Positions 1 through 11,699 of a stretch of DNA of 64,000 nt are shown one piece after another. The stretch is taken from assembly GCA_016859345.1 (NCBI GenBank), contig CM029122.1, forward strand, positions 23,754,575 to 23,818,574, read 5' to 3'. Within the stretch, counting starts at the first letter, position 1, and every line of letters begins with the position of its first letter. The DNA is from Istiophorus platypterus (Eukaryota; Chordata; Actinopteri; Istiophoriformes; Istiophoridae). The position numbers and the translations under genes were made by a program. The notes below the pieces were generated by a model, which was not told the DNA's origin, made no database searches, and was given only the letters and a program-made list of their open reading frames with translations.

Positions 1-141
1 GCACAATGTAATATAGTTAAGTTCTTAACATGATTTTATAAGCGATACAAAAAATAAATGATAAAATAAATAAAACATTTAATGTAGTTCGGTGTTCATC
101 AAGACAAGTCCAGGTGTTAACAGGTGTTTTTGCGCCAACAG

Positions 142-174
142 GGTCAGAAAGGGCCAAGAGGACCAGGTGTTGTG
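142..174 (+). CDS. col6a3: col6a3 exon: end of collagen triple helix
   Basis: Acceptor CAACAG precedes the exon and GTAAGT follows. It encodes GQKGPRGPGVV, the last Gly-X-Y triplets before the C-terminal globule. The next exon (283-319) gives QCDLVKKIRENC, the start of the cysteine hinge. Confidence 0.8.
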
Positions 175-3100
175 GTAAGTGCTCATTTATTTATATAATA
201 TTTTACTGAATGAACAGAGCAAAAGTCATTTTCATGTCAACATCTTTCAACATTTATTTCCAATGCCTCTTTGTTCCTTTAGCAATGCGACTTGGTCAAG
301 AAGATCAGAGAAAACTGTCGTGAGTATAATTTAGTAACTGTCAAATATGGCATACAGTGATATTCAAAAGGAATAATGTTCATGTGTTTTGTGCTACAAA
401 AATGTCTTACCACATTTTGTTTCTTTTCTTCTACCAGCTTGCTGTTCTGGTAGGTACAAGAAATTATTTTCAATATATAATACAGTAACTATTCCAGTTA
501 CTATGTATATACTTTATTTATTACTATGCAGAAAATAGAATCTTCTGTCAAATCTTAGGTCAAAACGAATGCCCGCTCTACCCCACTGAGCTGGCCTTTG
601 CCCTGGATGCTTCTCAGGACGTTGACCGTAGAGCTTTCAACAACATGCGTGATACGGTCCTGCACCTAGTCAGAAACATCACCATCACGGAGAGTAACTG
701 TCCAAGAGGAGCTCGCGTTGCCTTGACCCTGTACAACAATGAAGTTACCACTGAGGTCCGTTTTGCTGATGCAATGAAAAAGCGTGCTCTGGTGCAGCGT
801 ATTGAGGGATTGCAGACCCTGCAGACTAACAAGAACCGCAGCTTGGATATGGCCATGAGCTTTGTGGCCCAAAACACCTTCAAGAGGGTGCGCAGTGGCT
901 TCCTCATGAGGAAGGTGGCCATCTTCTTTGTTGGTGGCCCACTCAGTAAAGCACAAACAGTTACTAATGCAGCTCTCCGCCTCCATGATGCTGGAATTGC
1001 CACTCTGTTCTTGGTCAGCCGTGAGGAAAGAGCACTCATCAGAGCGCTACAGGTAAAACAAACTGAACAAATCAGATATCTCAGAAAGGAAATTTACAGT
1101 ACATTGTTAGTAATGTATATTTACTTATGCATTTACTACTATTTTCAATGAGAAAAAAAATTTCATTGGACATGTTTTGCTTTTTTTTGCACACCAGGTC
1201 AACAACACAGCCCTGGCCCAGGTAATTGTCCTTCCAAGTCCTGGAAGTGCAGATTACAATTCAGTCCTCCAAAAGATTATGAACTGCCATATCTGCCTAG
1301 GTGAGAGCTCTGTCTTTGTATATTAATATTAAATAAAAGGCTTTTTTTTTTATCTTTGGACATTTTCACTGAACAATTTTTGTTTTTTGTTTTTTTTTAT
1401 GTATGATTTCTGATTTTTATCCAGTTTTGTTTCCTGACACATCCAAAAATTGTTGTATTTCCTGTTGATCCTATTTATGATGAGAATTCTGTGAGCAGAT
1501 GCACCTGGAGAGAAAATTGGGGATTTTGTGCATTATTCATTATGTTATCCCCTTTAAAGAAATTAAGAATAAAAACTGATTTTCATTTCCGAAAAATAAG
1601 AAAAACACACCCTAATCATAACCTTATGTAACATAACCATTGTACAAAAAAATTCCAGGTGTAAAACAACAACATCTTAAGGAAGCTATATGATCACATT
1701 ACATAATGAGTTTTCTTTTCTTAGACTTCTGCTCTCCGGACCAGATGTGTGACTATGTGCCCCCATCTGCCAGTCGAGATAGGAGGTCTTTCATCACAGA
1801 CGTGGACATTGACATGGCTTTTCTCTTGGACAGCTCTGAGTCTACCTACCCAACTGTCTTTACTGAGATTAAACGCTACATAGCACAAATAGTAGAACTG
1901 CTACAAGTTTCTTCGAATCCCACATCTTCTGTTCACCATGCGAGAGTGTCTGTAATCCAGCAAGCACCTTATGAGTTCCTTCACAACAAAAGTGGCTCTC
2001 CTATCCGTGTGGATATTGGCTTGACTGACCACCACTCAGCTCAGGATATTGTCAGATTCCTTCTGGAGAAGACGCTGCAGTTAGAGGGTGGCCGGGCACT
2101 GGCAGCAGCTATCGAATCAACGGTGGAGCTGGTGTTTGAGAAGGCACCTCTCCCACGTGATAGGAAAGTACTGATGCTCTTTGTGACAGGAAGTGTGGAA
2201 GAAGATGAGGAGCAACTGGTGCGTATTGCCACTGAGGTCAAGTGCAGAGGCTTCTTCCTGGTCATCCTGGGTGTGGGTGACAAGTTGAGTGCAGGAGATA
2301 GTCGTGTCTTGTCACGTATGGCCAGTGAGCCATCAGATGTCTTCTTCAAAAGGCTGGAAAGCATCTCACAGTTTTATGACAAACATATCCAGACCTTCAG
2401 CCAGCTGCTGCCAAAGTATATCAGCAGTAAGTTCAAAACAGATGCAGGTATCAGTTAAACAATTTTAAGGCCTTATTATTCACCTTTTCATTTACTTTTT
2501 AGATCTAATAGAATGAATTAGCTTAGTCCATGCTAAGTCCCTGTGAGTGAGACACTGTGTTCGTTGTTATTTTTCTTTTCAGTTGAAAATGCTTTCTACA
2601 TGTCCCCTGAAGTCTCTAAAAACTGCAAGTGGTTTCAGAATGACCAGGCACTAAAAAAACGCTTCACTTCATCACAGCAGCAGGAGTACGTATTGTGATA
2701 TATATTTATATATATTTTTACAATGTGTCATTATTCTGTGTTAATTTCTTAAAAACACTGACAGTGTCATTCACTATTTATTCCTACATTTATAGGAAAC
2801 ATCAGAAACATCATGAGAGTCACCAAGCAGTTCATCGAAGAAAGCATAAAGGTATGATTGTCCATTTTCTAAAATGAACATGAAATACTTCTGCAGGCAA
2901 AGTTAGTTTAAATGATGTTTGATTTGGGCTGGTTCTTCTATTCTCCTCACTATGGGTCAGGCATTCTAGCTGACTGCTAACACTGACTACCCATAAATCA
3001 GCAATAAGCACACTTCACAATAGAAAAATTACCTCAAAAATTATGACTGGACATGAAAAGTAACATTATCTTACTCACACTGGCAGTCATCCACCCCAGC

Positions 3101-6100
3101 TACTGAACTACTCTTTTTTTCTCTTAAGCTGTGAATTTTTGGGAGTATTGTCCTGCCTTGACACCTCTGTCTTACTACTTCAGATGCAGATGAGCTACAC
3201 ATCTCTAACGTCACCTCCAGCAGCTTTAAATTGCGTTGGAGCAACCCAGACCCCAAACTCTTTGTCTACTTTGAGGTACTGGTGACGCGGTTGCCTGATC
3301 ATGCCATGGTACTGAAAACCAATGTCTCAGGCAAGGAGCTTTCTGTGGATAATTTGCAAAGTACTCAGACATATCATGCCGTGGTCACCGCCCACACTGC
3401 AGAGGGTCAAATCGTCTCCACCCGCAAAGGCATCATCACTACCAGTAAGACCATAAACACACCTACACAAATATGTTGTAAGCTTCCTTTTTATCCTACA
3501 AGGTGACACCCTATTAAAAAAAACAAAAAAACAAACAATAAGCAATATTTTCTGTGCCCTGAGACACAAAAGATACTGGGTAATAAGATCCCTGGGCTTC
3601 GAACAAAAACCAAGGGTGTAGGGGAGAAGTGGTTGGGTTTTTTTTAGAATCTCTTGCCCAATTACACTGGTCTCTCCTCAGTCATTTTATAAATATAATT
3701 GTGTAGTAATGTGGTATTACTTGAGCACTGTTTTAGAAATATGGCATTGTCTTCAGCTAGATCAAACTGAATGGATTTATTTATATGTGAATTTAGATGT
3801 ACAGAGTTTACATTTGGCCTCTAAGCTCTGACATTGTCCCTCCCTTCAAACATACAACGGTATGGAAATGGTGAAACACAATATTAGATAAATTCAGATT
3901 TTCTTTTTCTTTATCTTTTATCTTTTATCTCTTTTTTTGATTTATCTATTTATTCATGAGCTGTATATGTAAGCCTTTTCGGATTTTTTTCAAAATATCA
4001 CCAGCACAGTCCATTTTTACTTCTTTATACATTGTAGGTATTTGGTAATTTTGTTATTTGTCAATAAACTAATAGAATAAAGTTAAGCTAGATTCAAATT
4101 AAAGCTAAAACTAAATATTAAACACTTGGGCAGTTGTCTTGCCTGAGAAAGCTCAAAGACTACAGCATTATTGTGGCTGCTCCATGACCTAGTGTTTCAC
4201 TTTGACAGAAGCAGCAGAACATAAGCCAGCCAGCAAACGCACAAGTGCTGTAAAAAAAACAGAAACTGGTGAGTGACTTTGTTTGTGTGTGCAGTTTTTT
4301 TCCTTTTCCAGCTTTGACCTTTATTCTGTAACTTTGAAGTTGTCTTTGAACTTTCAGCCCCACTGTAATGTTTTCTCTATACTTGCCTGATACAGTAATG
4401 CTAATGGGCTCTATGGAGTTGTGCTTGGCTGGGTTCATATGAAGTATGTTAAACTCATAATTAAAACATGATGGTTCAATGTTAAGAAAATAATGTACTA
4501 CTCTTCAATTCAGCAATATTTCAAGTTAAATATTCCACAGATGTGTTATTAATCAGTTCACTACCACATGCCAAATATACTATAGGTCATTTAGGGAACC
4601 ATATGAAATCTACTGCTCAGCCTCAAAAAACGGAGTCATGGTTTGAAGGTTAAATCTTTTGCATAATGTGTTTTGACAAACCAGACTTACAGTATCTCTG
4701 CCACTTTGCTTAGTTAGAAAATAGAAGCACTGGAGAGGATTTACGGTGCACATACAATATTTGTTTTGGGAATACATGCTTACAGCTGCAGCTTCTTGTC
4801 AAAGACACAAAACTGAATGCACAACTACGACATGAGAACATCTTTATTGGCTGTAAACTTAGCAGTGTCAAGCTCATTTACCTGCCCTATTATCATTCAG
4901 ATTAGAATAGCAATGCTGTCCTCATTAAAAAAACAGTCAATGAGTGCAATACTTTTATCCCCCAGTGTGAGCAAGAAAATGTTATTTCCTTTTACTAGGA
5001 ACCTGTAGTTTACGCAGTGCTGATGAAAAAGGAATTCACTGAATGCAGGCAAGACTTCAGTGGATTTTCATCATAATTAGCTATGAAGAAGTATTTCTGT
5101 GATTGATTTCTGGACATGAATACATGCAGTGAACCTGGACCACACAGCCATAAATGTCCCAGATGACTAAAATCAACTAACATTTAACAGTGACAGTAGT
5201 TATAACTAACTAACTTTTCAGTTCACCTGTGGAAACTTTTACTTGATCATTGTTGATTCTACTGACAGCTTTGAATTGATCCCTTTAGAGAATGCCATTT
5301 TGAATGCTATTTCTTTTCCTCTATAAGAATTCATAAATCAGTGCTAATACTCATTTGTCCCCATTTGACATGTCCATACGCTTCTAATAAGGATTTATCT
5401 GTTATCAGCTACTTTTTAAAAGAAAACAATAACTGATAATGCCTCATGTAGTTGCACATTTAATCTTAACATAAACTCATCCTCTCTCTCTTTCTCTCCT
5501 CCATCACTTCTATTGTTCTTGCATGTTAATGAATTTGCAGACCCATGCTCACTTGACAATGCACCTGGAATGCCATGCAAAAACTATCAGGCTAAGTGGT
5601 TCTTTGACAGAAAGAATGGGATCTGTGCACAGTTCTGGTATGGAGGTTGTGGAGGCAATGAAAATAGGTTCGACACTGAGACCCTTTGCTTGATAAATTG
5701 CATGAGATCAGGTAAGTGCTTGTTGCTGAAGGGATCTCTGGGGGCGCATACCACCACCCAGAGTGATGGCATAATCTAATGCAATATAGAACGAGTTTAA
5801 GCCTCACATAAAAATTTACAATTGACCATTTGCTAAACTCAAATCTAGAGCAACGATCGTCTAATCATAGCGGACCAAGTGTAATTAAGCATGGCATGCC
5901 TGTTAAGATTTGGTTTTCTTGATATGCCAAAATGGTGTGCATGGGGCTCTAATTTCAAAGAATACCCCTTTACAGGCTTTTGGTTTAAACAAATCAGCTG
6001 AAAATAATAAAAGCTGTGAACAGTTTTCAACCAACTCACAGATTTTATAAGATTAGATTTTGCTACTAGTGACAGACATCATTTGAACCAATAAAATCAA

Positions 6101-8024
6101 AAGTTGTTTCCAAAACTATAGCAAATTTCTGACGTCAATCTGCCACGCTACTATAAACTGCAAATGTGCAGTGGAAGACTGAAAAACTTGACAACTATAG
6201 TAACATTACCTTTGAGGGTAAGGCTTAGTGAATGGTCAATTTAATATACTAAACTCACAGAAGCTAACGGAAAGTTGCTCTTATTTGTGATGTGACTTTT
6301 TAAAAATATTTTTAAGTCACATATATTGATGGGATAGTTAAATTCTTGTATAACTTGTCATTGACCTCATGAGGTACTGGGAAAATGGGAATTACATCTG
6401 TAATCTTCATTACAGAAGTACTAAGTAAAAGTCTGTTGTCATTTATAACCATTTTGCACAGCACTTCTGATAGTTTTTTTTTTACTGAGTAAAATCTGCT
6501 TCTTTAGGATGAAACCATATTTATATCTTAATGTTTCTACAGTGCCAGAGCCGCAGCCAAAATTGCAGCAGAGTGAACAAGTGGAGTTCCTCCCAGCACC
6601 TGGTGAGATCTGATTTATACTCAGTGAGAATAATTCACCTTTGATAACATGATTAGTTTTGTGTAGAAATGATTTGTTACTGTTCCTTTCCATCTATCTC
6701 TGTTTTGACAAAATAAACGACTTTGATGTAGTTTCTCGTGTGCTATGCAAATGCTAGGCACTATGAAAGAGAAAACCACTTCCTTCTTGGTCTAGTTTTA
6801 AACAAGCTAATTCACATCCTCAAAATATGATTTGAATCAGACCTTTTCAAACCATCCTTAATGCTGGGTATATATCTGGACATCAAGTCAACAGTGTTAC
6901 ATGTTATATGTGTTACACAATTCAATTGCCACTCATGCTCATTTAGCAAAAAAATATTCCTTTGTATTAAACTGCAAACCTACCCACCTCCTTAACTGCC
7001 CTTCAGATGAATTAAATGGCTGATGGAACAAATAAAAAGCCAAGCACGGAAAAATGAGAAGGCTATGCTTTATCCCAGGAGCAAGCCAAGTCATAACCAT
7101 GGATAAAATGAATGGAAAGCCTTGTTAACTGGTTCATTGTTTTTTGTTTTTTTTTGGCAGCAGACCTCATAAAGAGCAAGTTCGATTTTTTACTACTTCG
7201 TCAGCACTGGAGTAAACTGGCTCAGGATACTTAAAGTAATACAAAGTGTACGCTAAACTAAATGCGCCATTTGTTATGAATACAGAAGGAAAAAAAATGC
7301 TGTGATAGAAGTGCTTTTTTTCTTTCAACACCAACAGGTCACTGGCATATTACTGCTATCATCTCTTCATTAGTCAGTAAGCACAGTGGTAGTGATAAAT
7401 ATATTGTTGATCACACTACTCATTGTTGCTCATATATTGTATTTACAAATGAAAGCCTGCAGTCTTGCCAGAGACATGTGCTCTCTGAATGCCTTCTAGT
7501 TGCATATGTGTTCTCATATTTTCTCTATCTGTCATTATGTGTCACTTCCCTCACAGCAGTCTCTAAAGCTGTGGACATTTGCCAGCTTCCCAAAGAGGAA
7601 GGTACCTGTGCCAAATTTGTCCTTAAGTGGCACTATGATGCCCCTAGCAAGAGCTGTACACGTTTCTGGTATGGAGGCTGTGGTGGAAACCAGAATCGCT
7701 TCGACACACATGAACAGTGTATGAAGGCCTGTGGAAAACCAGGTACAGGTCATATTTAGAGATAAGGATCTTGTAATAATGAAATAGCATACTACACCAT
7801 AATCGTGTGATGCAGAAAATATTTTTACGGTGTAAGGTCTCAGTAAATGCTCCCTTAAATTTATGCTGATCACTCATCATCTGAAAGTTTTATAGGGGTG
7901 CAACATTAAATCAGGGGAGAACTCTCTTAATATGTACAGAGACTAAGACACTAACTTTGTTTTTCTTTTCCATTCATCGCCAGTACCCATCAACCGAGGA
8001 GTCATTGCTGCAATGAAAACATAG
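142..8024 (+). CDS. col6a3: Collagen alpha-3(VI) chain, C-terminal part (14 coding exons, 5' end outside window)
   Basis: Extracellular-matrix chain that assembles with alpha-1 and alpha-2(VI) into beaded microfilaments. Exons read from splice sites and frame: 142-174, 283-319, 438-449, 559-1052, 1198-1300, 1725-2426, 2583-2685, 2796-2851, 3184-3444, 4209-4268, 5541-5711, 6543-6602, 7557-7742, 7984-8024; together 772 residues plus TAG. All junctions keep frame and use GT..AG. Domain order: last Gly-X-Y triplets, Cys-rich hinge (PCCSGQNEC), vWA C1, vWA C2, a short His/Lys-rich linker, fibronectin III, Kunitz 1, linker, Kunitz 2, tail ending GVIAAMKT. The stretch ESNCPRGARVA and the block NTFKRVR.GFLMRKVA match human COL6A3 closely (from memory). 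The human order is the same, but with a long Lys/Pro/Thr-rich region before FN3 and only one Kunitz domain. The N-terminal vWA array and most of the helix lie upstream of position 1. Confidence 0.96.
438..449 (+). CDS. col6a3: col6a3 12-nt microexon in the Cys-rich hinge
   Basis: Between acceptor CTACCAG and donor GTAGGT lie only 12 bases. Joined to the flanking phase-1 exons they give C-PCCSG-QNEC, matching the Cys-Pro-Cys-Cys hinge between helix and first C-terminal vWA domain in other COL6A3 chains. Without it the reading frame is kept but two hinge cysteines are lost. Confidence 0.8.
559..1052 (+). CDS. col6a3: col6a3 exon: vWA domain C1
   Basis: Encodes the first C-terminal von Willebrand A domain, from GQNECPLYPTEL to the residues ALQ before the phase-0 donor at 1053. 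The Rossmann-type core is visible: FALDAS at the first strand, NNEVTTEVRFAD, NTFKRVRSGFLMRKVAIFF, then ATLFLVSREE. The domain finishes in exon 1198-1300 (VNNTALAQVIVLP...NCHICL). The metal-site motif is DASQD, not the full DxSxS, so metal-dependent binding is doubtful. Confidence 0.93.
1725..2426 (+). CDS. col6a3: col6a3 exon: vWA domain C2
   Basis: One 702-nt exon carries the whole second vWA domain. It contains DVDIDMAFLLDSSES, with a complete DxSxS metal-ion-dependent adhesion site, then VSVIQQAP, GGRALAAAIE, LMLFVTGSV, GFFLVILGVG and SEPSDVFFK. The donor at 2427 is GTAAGT. The following exon (2583-2685) continues with ENAFYMSPEVSKNCKWFQ, which aligns with human ENAFYLSPDIRKQCDWFQ from memory. 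Confidence 0.93.
2796..2851 (+). CDS. col6a3: col6a3 exon: short His/Lys-rich linker before FN3
   Basis: A 56-nt exon (phase 2 in, phase 1 out) encodes about 18 residues, KHQKHHESHQAVHRRKHK. It sits where human COL6A3 has a far longer Lys/Pro/Ala/Thr repeat domain (C3). Frame is fixed by the flanking exons: the frame beginning with the first base as a codon hits a stop. Confidence 0.75.
3184..3444 (+). CDS. col6a3: col6a3 exon: fibronectin type III domain
   Basis: Encodes a single FN3 repeat beginning DADELHISNVTSSSFKLRW and ending GIITT. The tryptophan of strand B, the YFEVLVTRL strand C, and the Leu/Tyr pair in LQSTQTYHAVV (the F-strand tyrosine corner) are in their usual places. The next small exon (4209-4268) encodes a Lys/Ala linker, KAAEHKPASKRTSAVKKTET. 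Confidence 0.9.
5541..5711 (+). CDS. col6a3: col6a3 exon: Kunitz domain 1 (additional to the mammalian one)
   Basis: A symmetrical phase-1 exon of 171 nt holds one complete BPTI/Kunitz fold. Six cysteines fit the family spacing, with C-x15-C-x7-C-x12-C-x3-C after the second cysteine; the first loop is one residue longer than usual (nine instead of eight). The reactive-site P1 residue after the second cysteine is Lys (PCKNY), as in trypsin inhibitors, followed by Asn at P1'. The FWYGGCGGNENRF core matches the collagen VI type. It shares no intron with Kunitz 2 and is probably an extra exon-encoded copy. Confidence 0.92.
6543..6602 (+). CDS. col6a3: col6a3 exon: linker between the two Kunitz domains
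   Basis: A 60-nt phase-1 exon with acceptor TACAG and donor GTGAGA encodes VPEPQPKLQQSEQVEFLPAP, a Pro/Gln-rich linker. Phase matches both neighbouring Kunitz exons. Called by splice sites and frame alone, so less certain than the domain exons. Confidence 0.65.
7557..7742 (+). CDS. col6a3: col6a3 exon: Kunitz domain 2 (C5/endotrophin-type)
   Basis: Encodes the Kunitz domain equivalent to the single human one: VDICQLPKEEGTC..., with regular six-cysteine spacing (C-x8-C-x15-C-x7-C-x12-C-x3-C). The reactive-site pair is Ala-Lys (GTCAKF), where human has Arg-Asp, so canonical trypsin-type inhibition is unlikely. In mammals this region is cut off as the endotrophin fragment. The acceptor is a NAGNAG (cagcag), so one alanine at the domain's leading edge may be optional. 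Confidence 0.93.
7984..8024 (+). CDS. col6a3: col6a3 last coding exon
   Basis: After acceptor CGCCAG the exon encodes VPINRGVIAAMKT and stops at TAG 8022-8024. The human chain ends LAKPGVISVMGT (from memory), so the C-terminal GVI.xM is conserved. Confidence 0.88.
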
Positions 8025-8955
8025 AACAAAAGTGACAAACATGGCCATCTTTTACCTCTGCTCAGGGGATTCTGAGAAGAACTATCCAAAATGGCCATAC
8101 TGTAAAGATGCAATACCAAAGCAATGGTGACTGCACTGGATCCACAAAAATGGACAATATACCCCAAATTCTTGAACTAGTCTTTTTCACAACAAGAAGC
8201 AAAGCAACACAATTTGCTGCATGATTTGTTTTAACCTACTGGTGCTATGTAGTATGTTTGTTTTACAGATGGAGTTGCTAAGTGCATTCAGTTTTGTAAA
8301 GTCAAGCTCTCTTGAACGTCATATGAGTTTTCATATTTTTTTAAATGCAGTTTTATAATTGAACAAGAAACATATATGAATATCCTGGACCAACATTAGC
8401 AATAAATCAATACATGCAGGACTGACATTATTCAGTGCAGTAATCTTTTTTTTATATTGTGTTTTTTTTAACATTCCACATTCACATAGCAACATACGCT
8501 TGTAATTGATCTATATTGTTATTCAAACTCACTCAATTTTACAGTCACAGGATCCACAGCAGTGTTTACACAAGTCTTCAATGGCAGTGTGTGTATTTAA
8601 ATGTCAGTTATCAACTGCTCAGATGCAAAAACATTAATGTAACATAAAGTGCACTTCTGGAGCCACTGCCTCAAAAACACATGTTCTAGCTATAAAGAAT
8701 TGAAATGTATTGTCAAGCTCTTTTTATTTTTGTTTCATTTGGTTTAACTGAAATTTGTTTTTCATCTGGGTATAGGGGAAATAAAAATGAATTAGACTTT
8801 CTAATAAACATGAGCAACTGATTCTTTTCTTTCTTATTTTGACTTAGGTCTACTGTCTTACAAAGATTTAAAAGCACAAAATATATTTTCATCCTTCCAA
8901 AAATGGAGCTCTAAGACAAGCCGAAGATTGTGCTAAGCCAGATGCCAAATAAAAG
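8025..8955 (+). other. col6a3: col6a3 3' untranslated region with several poly(A) signals
   Basis: AT-rich non-coding DNA after the stop. AATAAA hexamers occur at 8401, 8780, 8803 and 8948. Which ones are used cannot be read from sequence; the cluster at 8780-8953 is the likely distal end. Confidence 0.5.
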
Positions 8956-11435
8956 ATCTCCTAATTTACAATATATTGTCACATTTGTTAATGATCATTT
9001 ATACACTTAAAATTTCATATGAAGAATTTACTCTTTGTAGCTCCAGGCGTATCTAATTATTCCTGCCACCTGTGGCTTGGTGACACTGAGCTCCCAAAAG
9101 AAGGGCTTGGCCATACATATAACATCTTCACTCCGTCCAGGGGCTGAATGCTCTGACCTTTCTGTCCCACTAATTTGGATACTTCAGAGAATCTGAAGGC
9201 AAGGCTGGACTCACACCAACTGATAAAAAAACAAGACGAGATAAGATGAGACAAAACAAAACCAAGATAAACAAACAAACAATATCTTTTTATTGTCTCT
9301 ATTATTCTAAGGTCTGCCACTTACTCTGTAAAATGCTTTGAGATTATTTATCTGAGGATTTGGAGCTGTATAAATAATACTAAATTGAAATTGAACCAAA
9401 GACACTGAGGTCACACTCTCATGGCTGTTTGGGAATTGGGAGTTTAAGGATATAATCAACCTGAGGAGGAGTTTTTTCTATAATGACAGATGACAATTTC
9501 ATGTGTTGGCATTTTAAAGCCTGATGTTACTGTTTTCATGCCAAAAAACTGAGGGAAAATTGAACCAATAAGAAGGGGAATCCCTCCAGATGTTTTTTCA
9601 CCAAAGATTTTTACAAAATCAAAACATCAGAACAAATGCTGACAAATCATGCTTTGAAATAGGACCAAGTGTCTTTATATCTTCTGACATTCAGAGCCAC
9701 ATTTTCTGACCGTCTAGTGCACTGCACTTATCATTATGGATTCCATTGGCCTTTATGTTTTATGTTGGCCAGAAGTTAATTTATTTGCTTCTTAGTATCA
9801 CAGATGAAACCAGTCATAGCAGCCACAGCAAGTTTGTTTTACTGCTTATTGGTGGTAGGTCTCATATGAAAGGTAGGCATATATGCAGTGGTTATTTGCC
9901 ATCAATACTCTTCAAACATTAAACCAGACAATTTTACTGTGTGAAAACAAAACATTGTATTTGGCACAAAATAAAAAGGCCATGTTATCCTGTATACTAC
10001 AAGATTTTAAGTCTTTTAACTAGGGTCAGAGATCAGACTAAAATCCATTATAAGCATGGTAAAATAGCTACAAGTGTAAGCTTTGTTATTTTTTGATGAG
10101 GAGAAGAATAAATATTTGGTCATTGAATTTAAAGGCTTAAGGATTCATTCTCTCTTCAACCCTTGCAAAACTTCCAGATGTCAATACTCTTGGGGTCTTT
10201 AACATAGTCCATTGTTTTGATGAACTTCCCTGATTTCCTTGCATACTCACCACATCACTCCAGTGTTTCCTTATTGCTTCATTTCACACCACAGTCCACC
10301 AGTTTTCCCCGACATACAACACAGTCAAATGTTTGATAATGAGGAATTAAACTAAATGTCAAAACTAAAAAACTAAATACTAAAAACCTAACCTCCACCT
10401 AACTATAAAGGGGAATATACTAAATTTTACATAAAATTTACACAAGGCTGAACATGTGCAGACATCTATGATGAGTATTTCCAATTAAGGGAAATCTCAA
10501 TGGCCCAGCATGCAGGTATATTTTAGACAAGAGTTTGCTTCCAACTTTCTGTCAAGAGTATTTGTTTGGCCGTTTCCCGTTTCAACATAACAATACCTCC
10601 ATGCACAAAGCAAAGCCCAAAAGAAATTATTTTCCCAATTTAGCAGCGAAGAACTTGACAGGCCTGAGCTGGGATATGGATGAACTGGGATGCCAAATGT
10701 CAGCCAAATGTGAGGTCCAACATCTGTGTGAGACTTCACTATTGCTCCTACAGCAGGTTCAACATCTGGTGGAAAGAAGTAAAGGCCGTTTTAGCACAGA
10801 TTAATGCCCATGGTTTTGGAACGAGAGGTTTGTAACCCTCTCATATAGGTTTATACATTTTTGGCCATGTAATCTATAGACAAATAGCTGTAACAGTTGA
10901 ATAGAATCATTTTCGACTAGCATTACAGACACATCTCCAGTCATTATGCATGACTTGTGAAAAAAAAACAAAAACGACATTCTGATTTGGTAATTTTGGT
11001 TTTGCACACATTGCTGTCAAGCCTTTAGTTAATGTGAGAATAAGGACAGTTCAAATTCAAATCTAAAACCCCAACTGCTAACAGTTGCTCACAATTAGTG
11101 GTTAGATTTGATGTATTTACACTATTGTTGTCTCTTCCTATCTGTGGATAGAAACTCATAGTTTTGGAAAGATGTGTTAAAACTTCAGAAAGCTGATTCT
11201 TGCTTGTAATTGAGTGTAATAGCTTGCATTCACATGTGCACACATGCAAAACTCATTTAATATACTGCATATATATTTAAATGAAGCACTGAAAAATATG
11301 TTTCCAGTGTATCCATTTAGAGTTGGATAGTAAAACTTTTCTTAGAAGCTATTTCTCTCCGTAAATCCATCAAAGCACAACCATCCATCTATTAGATCAG
11401 TTCATACGAGAATGTGATGGGTTCAGAGAGCACTG
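8956..11435. other. Intergenic DNA, no gene seen
   Basis: AT-rich sequence with stop codons in all frames beyond short ORFs (longest under 90 codons). No splice-linked homology recognised. Confidence 0.5.
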
Positions 11436-11439
11436 TTTT

Positions 11440-11690
11440 TAAAAAAAAGGTTAAGCATTTTGGAAATTTCCTTTTTAGACCATGAATTAGATGATTAAAT
11501 TGATACTGACCTCATATCTGTTCAATATGAAACAGGAGTCAGCAGCCAGTTAGCTTAGCATAAAGACTGGAAACAGTACAAAGAAAAAGCAACCCTTCCA
11601 GTAACAACGAAGTTCACAATTTACACCTTTTGTTTAATCTATATAAAAACCAATGTGTAAACATTAAGATTTATGGAGCTATTGGACAAA
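11440..11690 (+). repeat. Dispersed teleost repeat fragment
   Basis: The run through CAGCCAGTTAGCTTAGCATA, AAGACTGGAAACAG and the later TTTGTTTAATC / AAAACCAATGTGTAAA is one I recognise from many fish genomes, where the same order of motifs recurs. This copy is diverged and has no coding capacity. The class of element is not clear to me. Confidence 0.6.
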
Positions 11691-11699
11691 AAAAAAAAA

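Noticed and set aside
614..1151. ORFs of 141 and 106 codons on the minus strand over the vWA C1 exon
   Set aside because: Antisense shadows of a well-conserved col6a3 exon.
7500..7880. Several overlapping ORFs on both strands around Kunitz 2
   Set aside because: They are out-of-frame shadows of the Kunitz exon; only the frame with six regularly spaced cysteines is supported.
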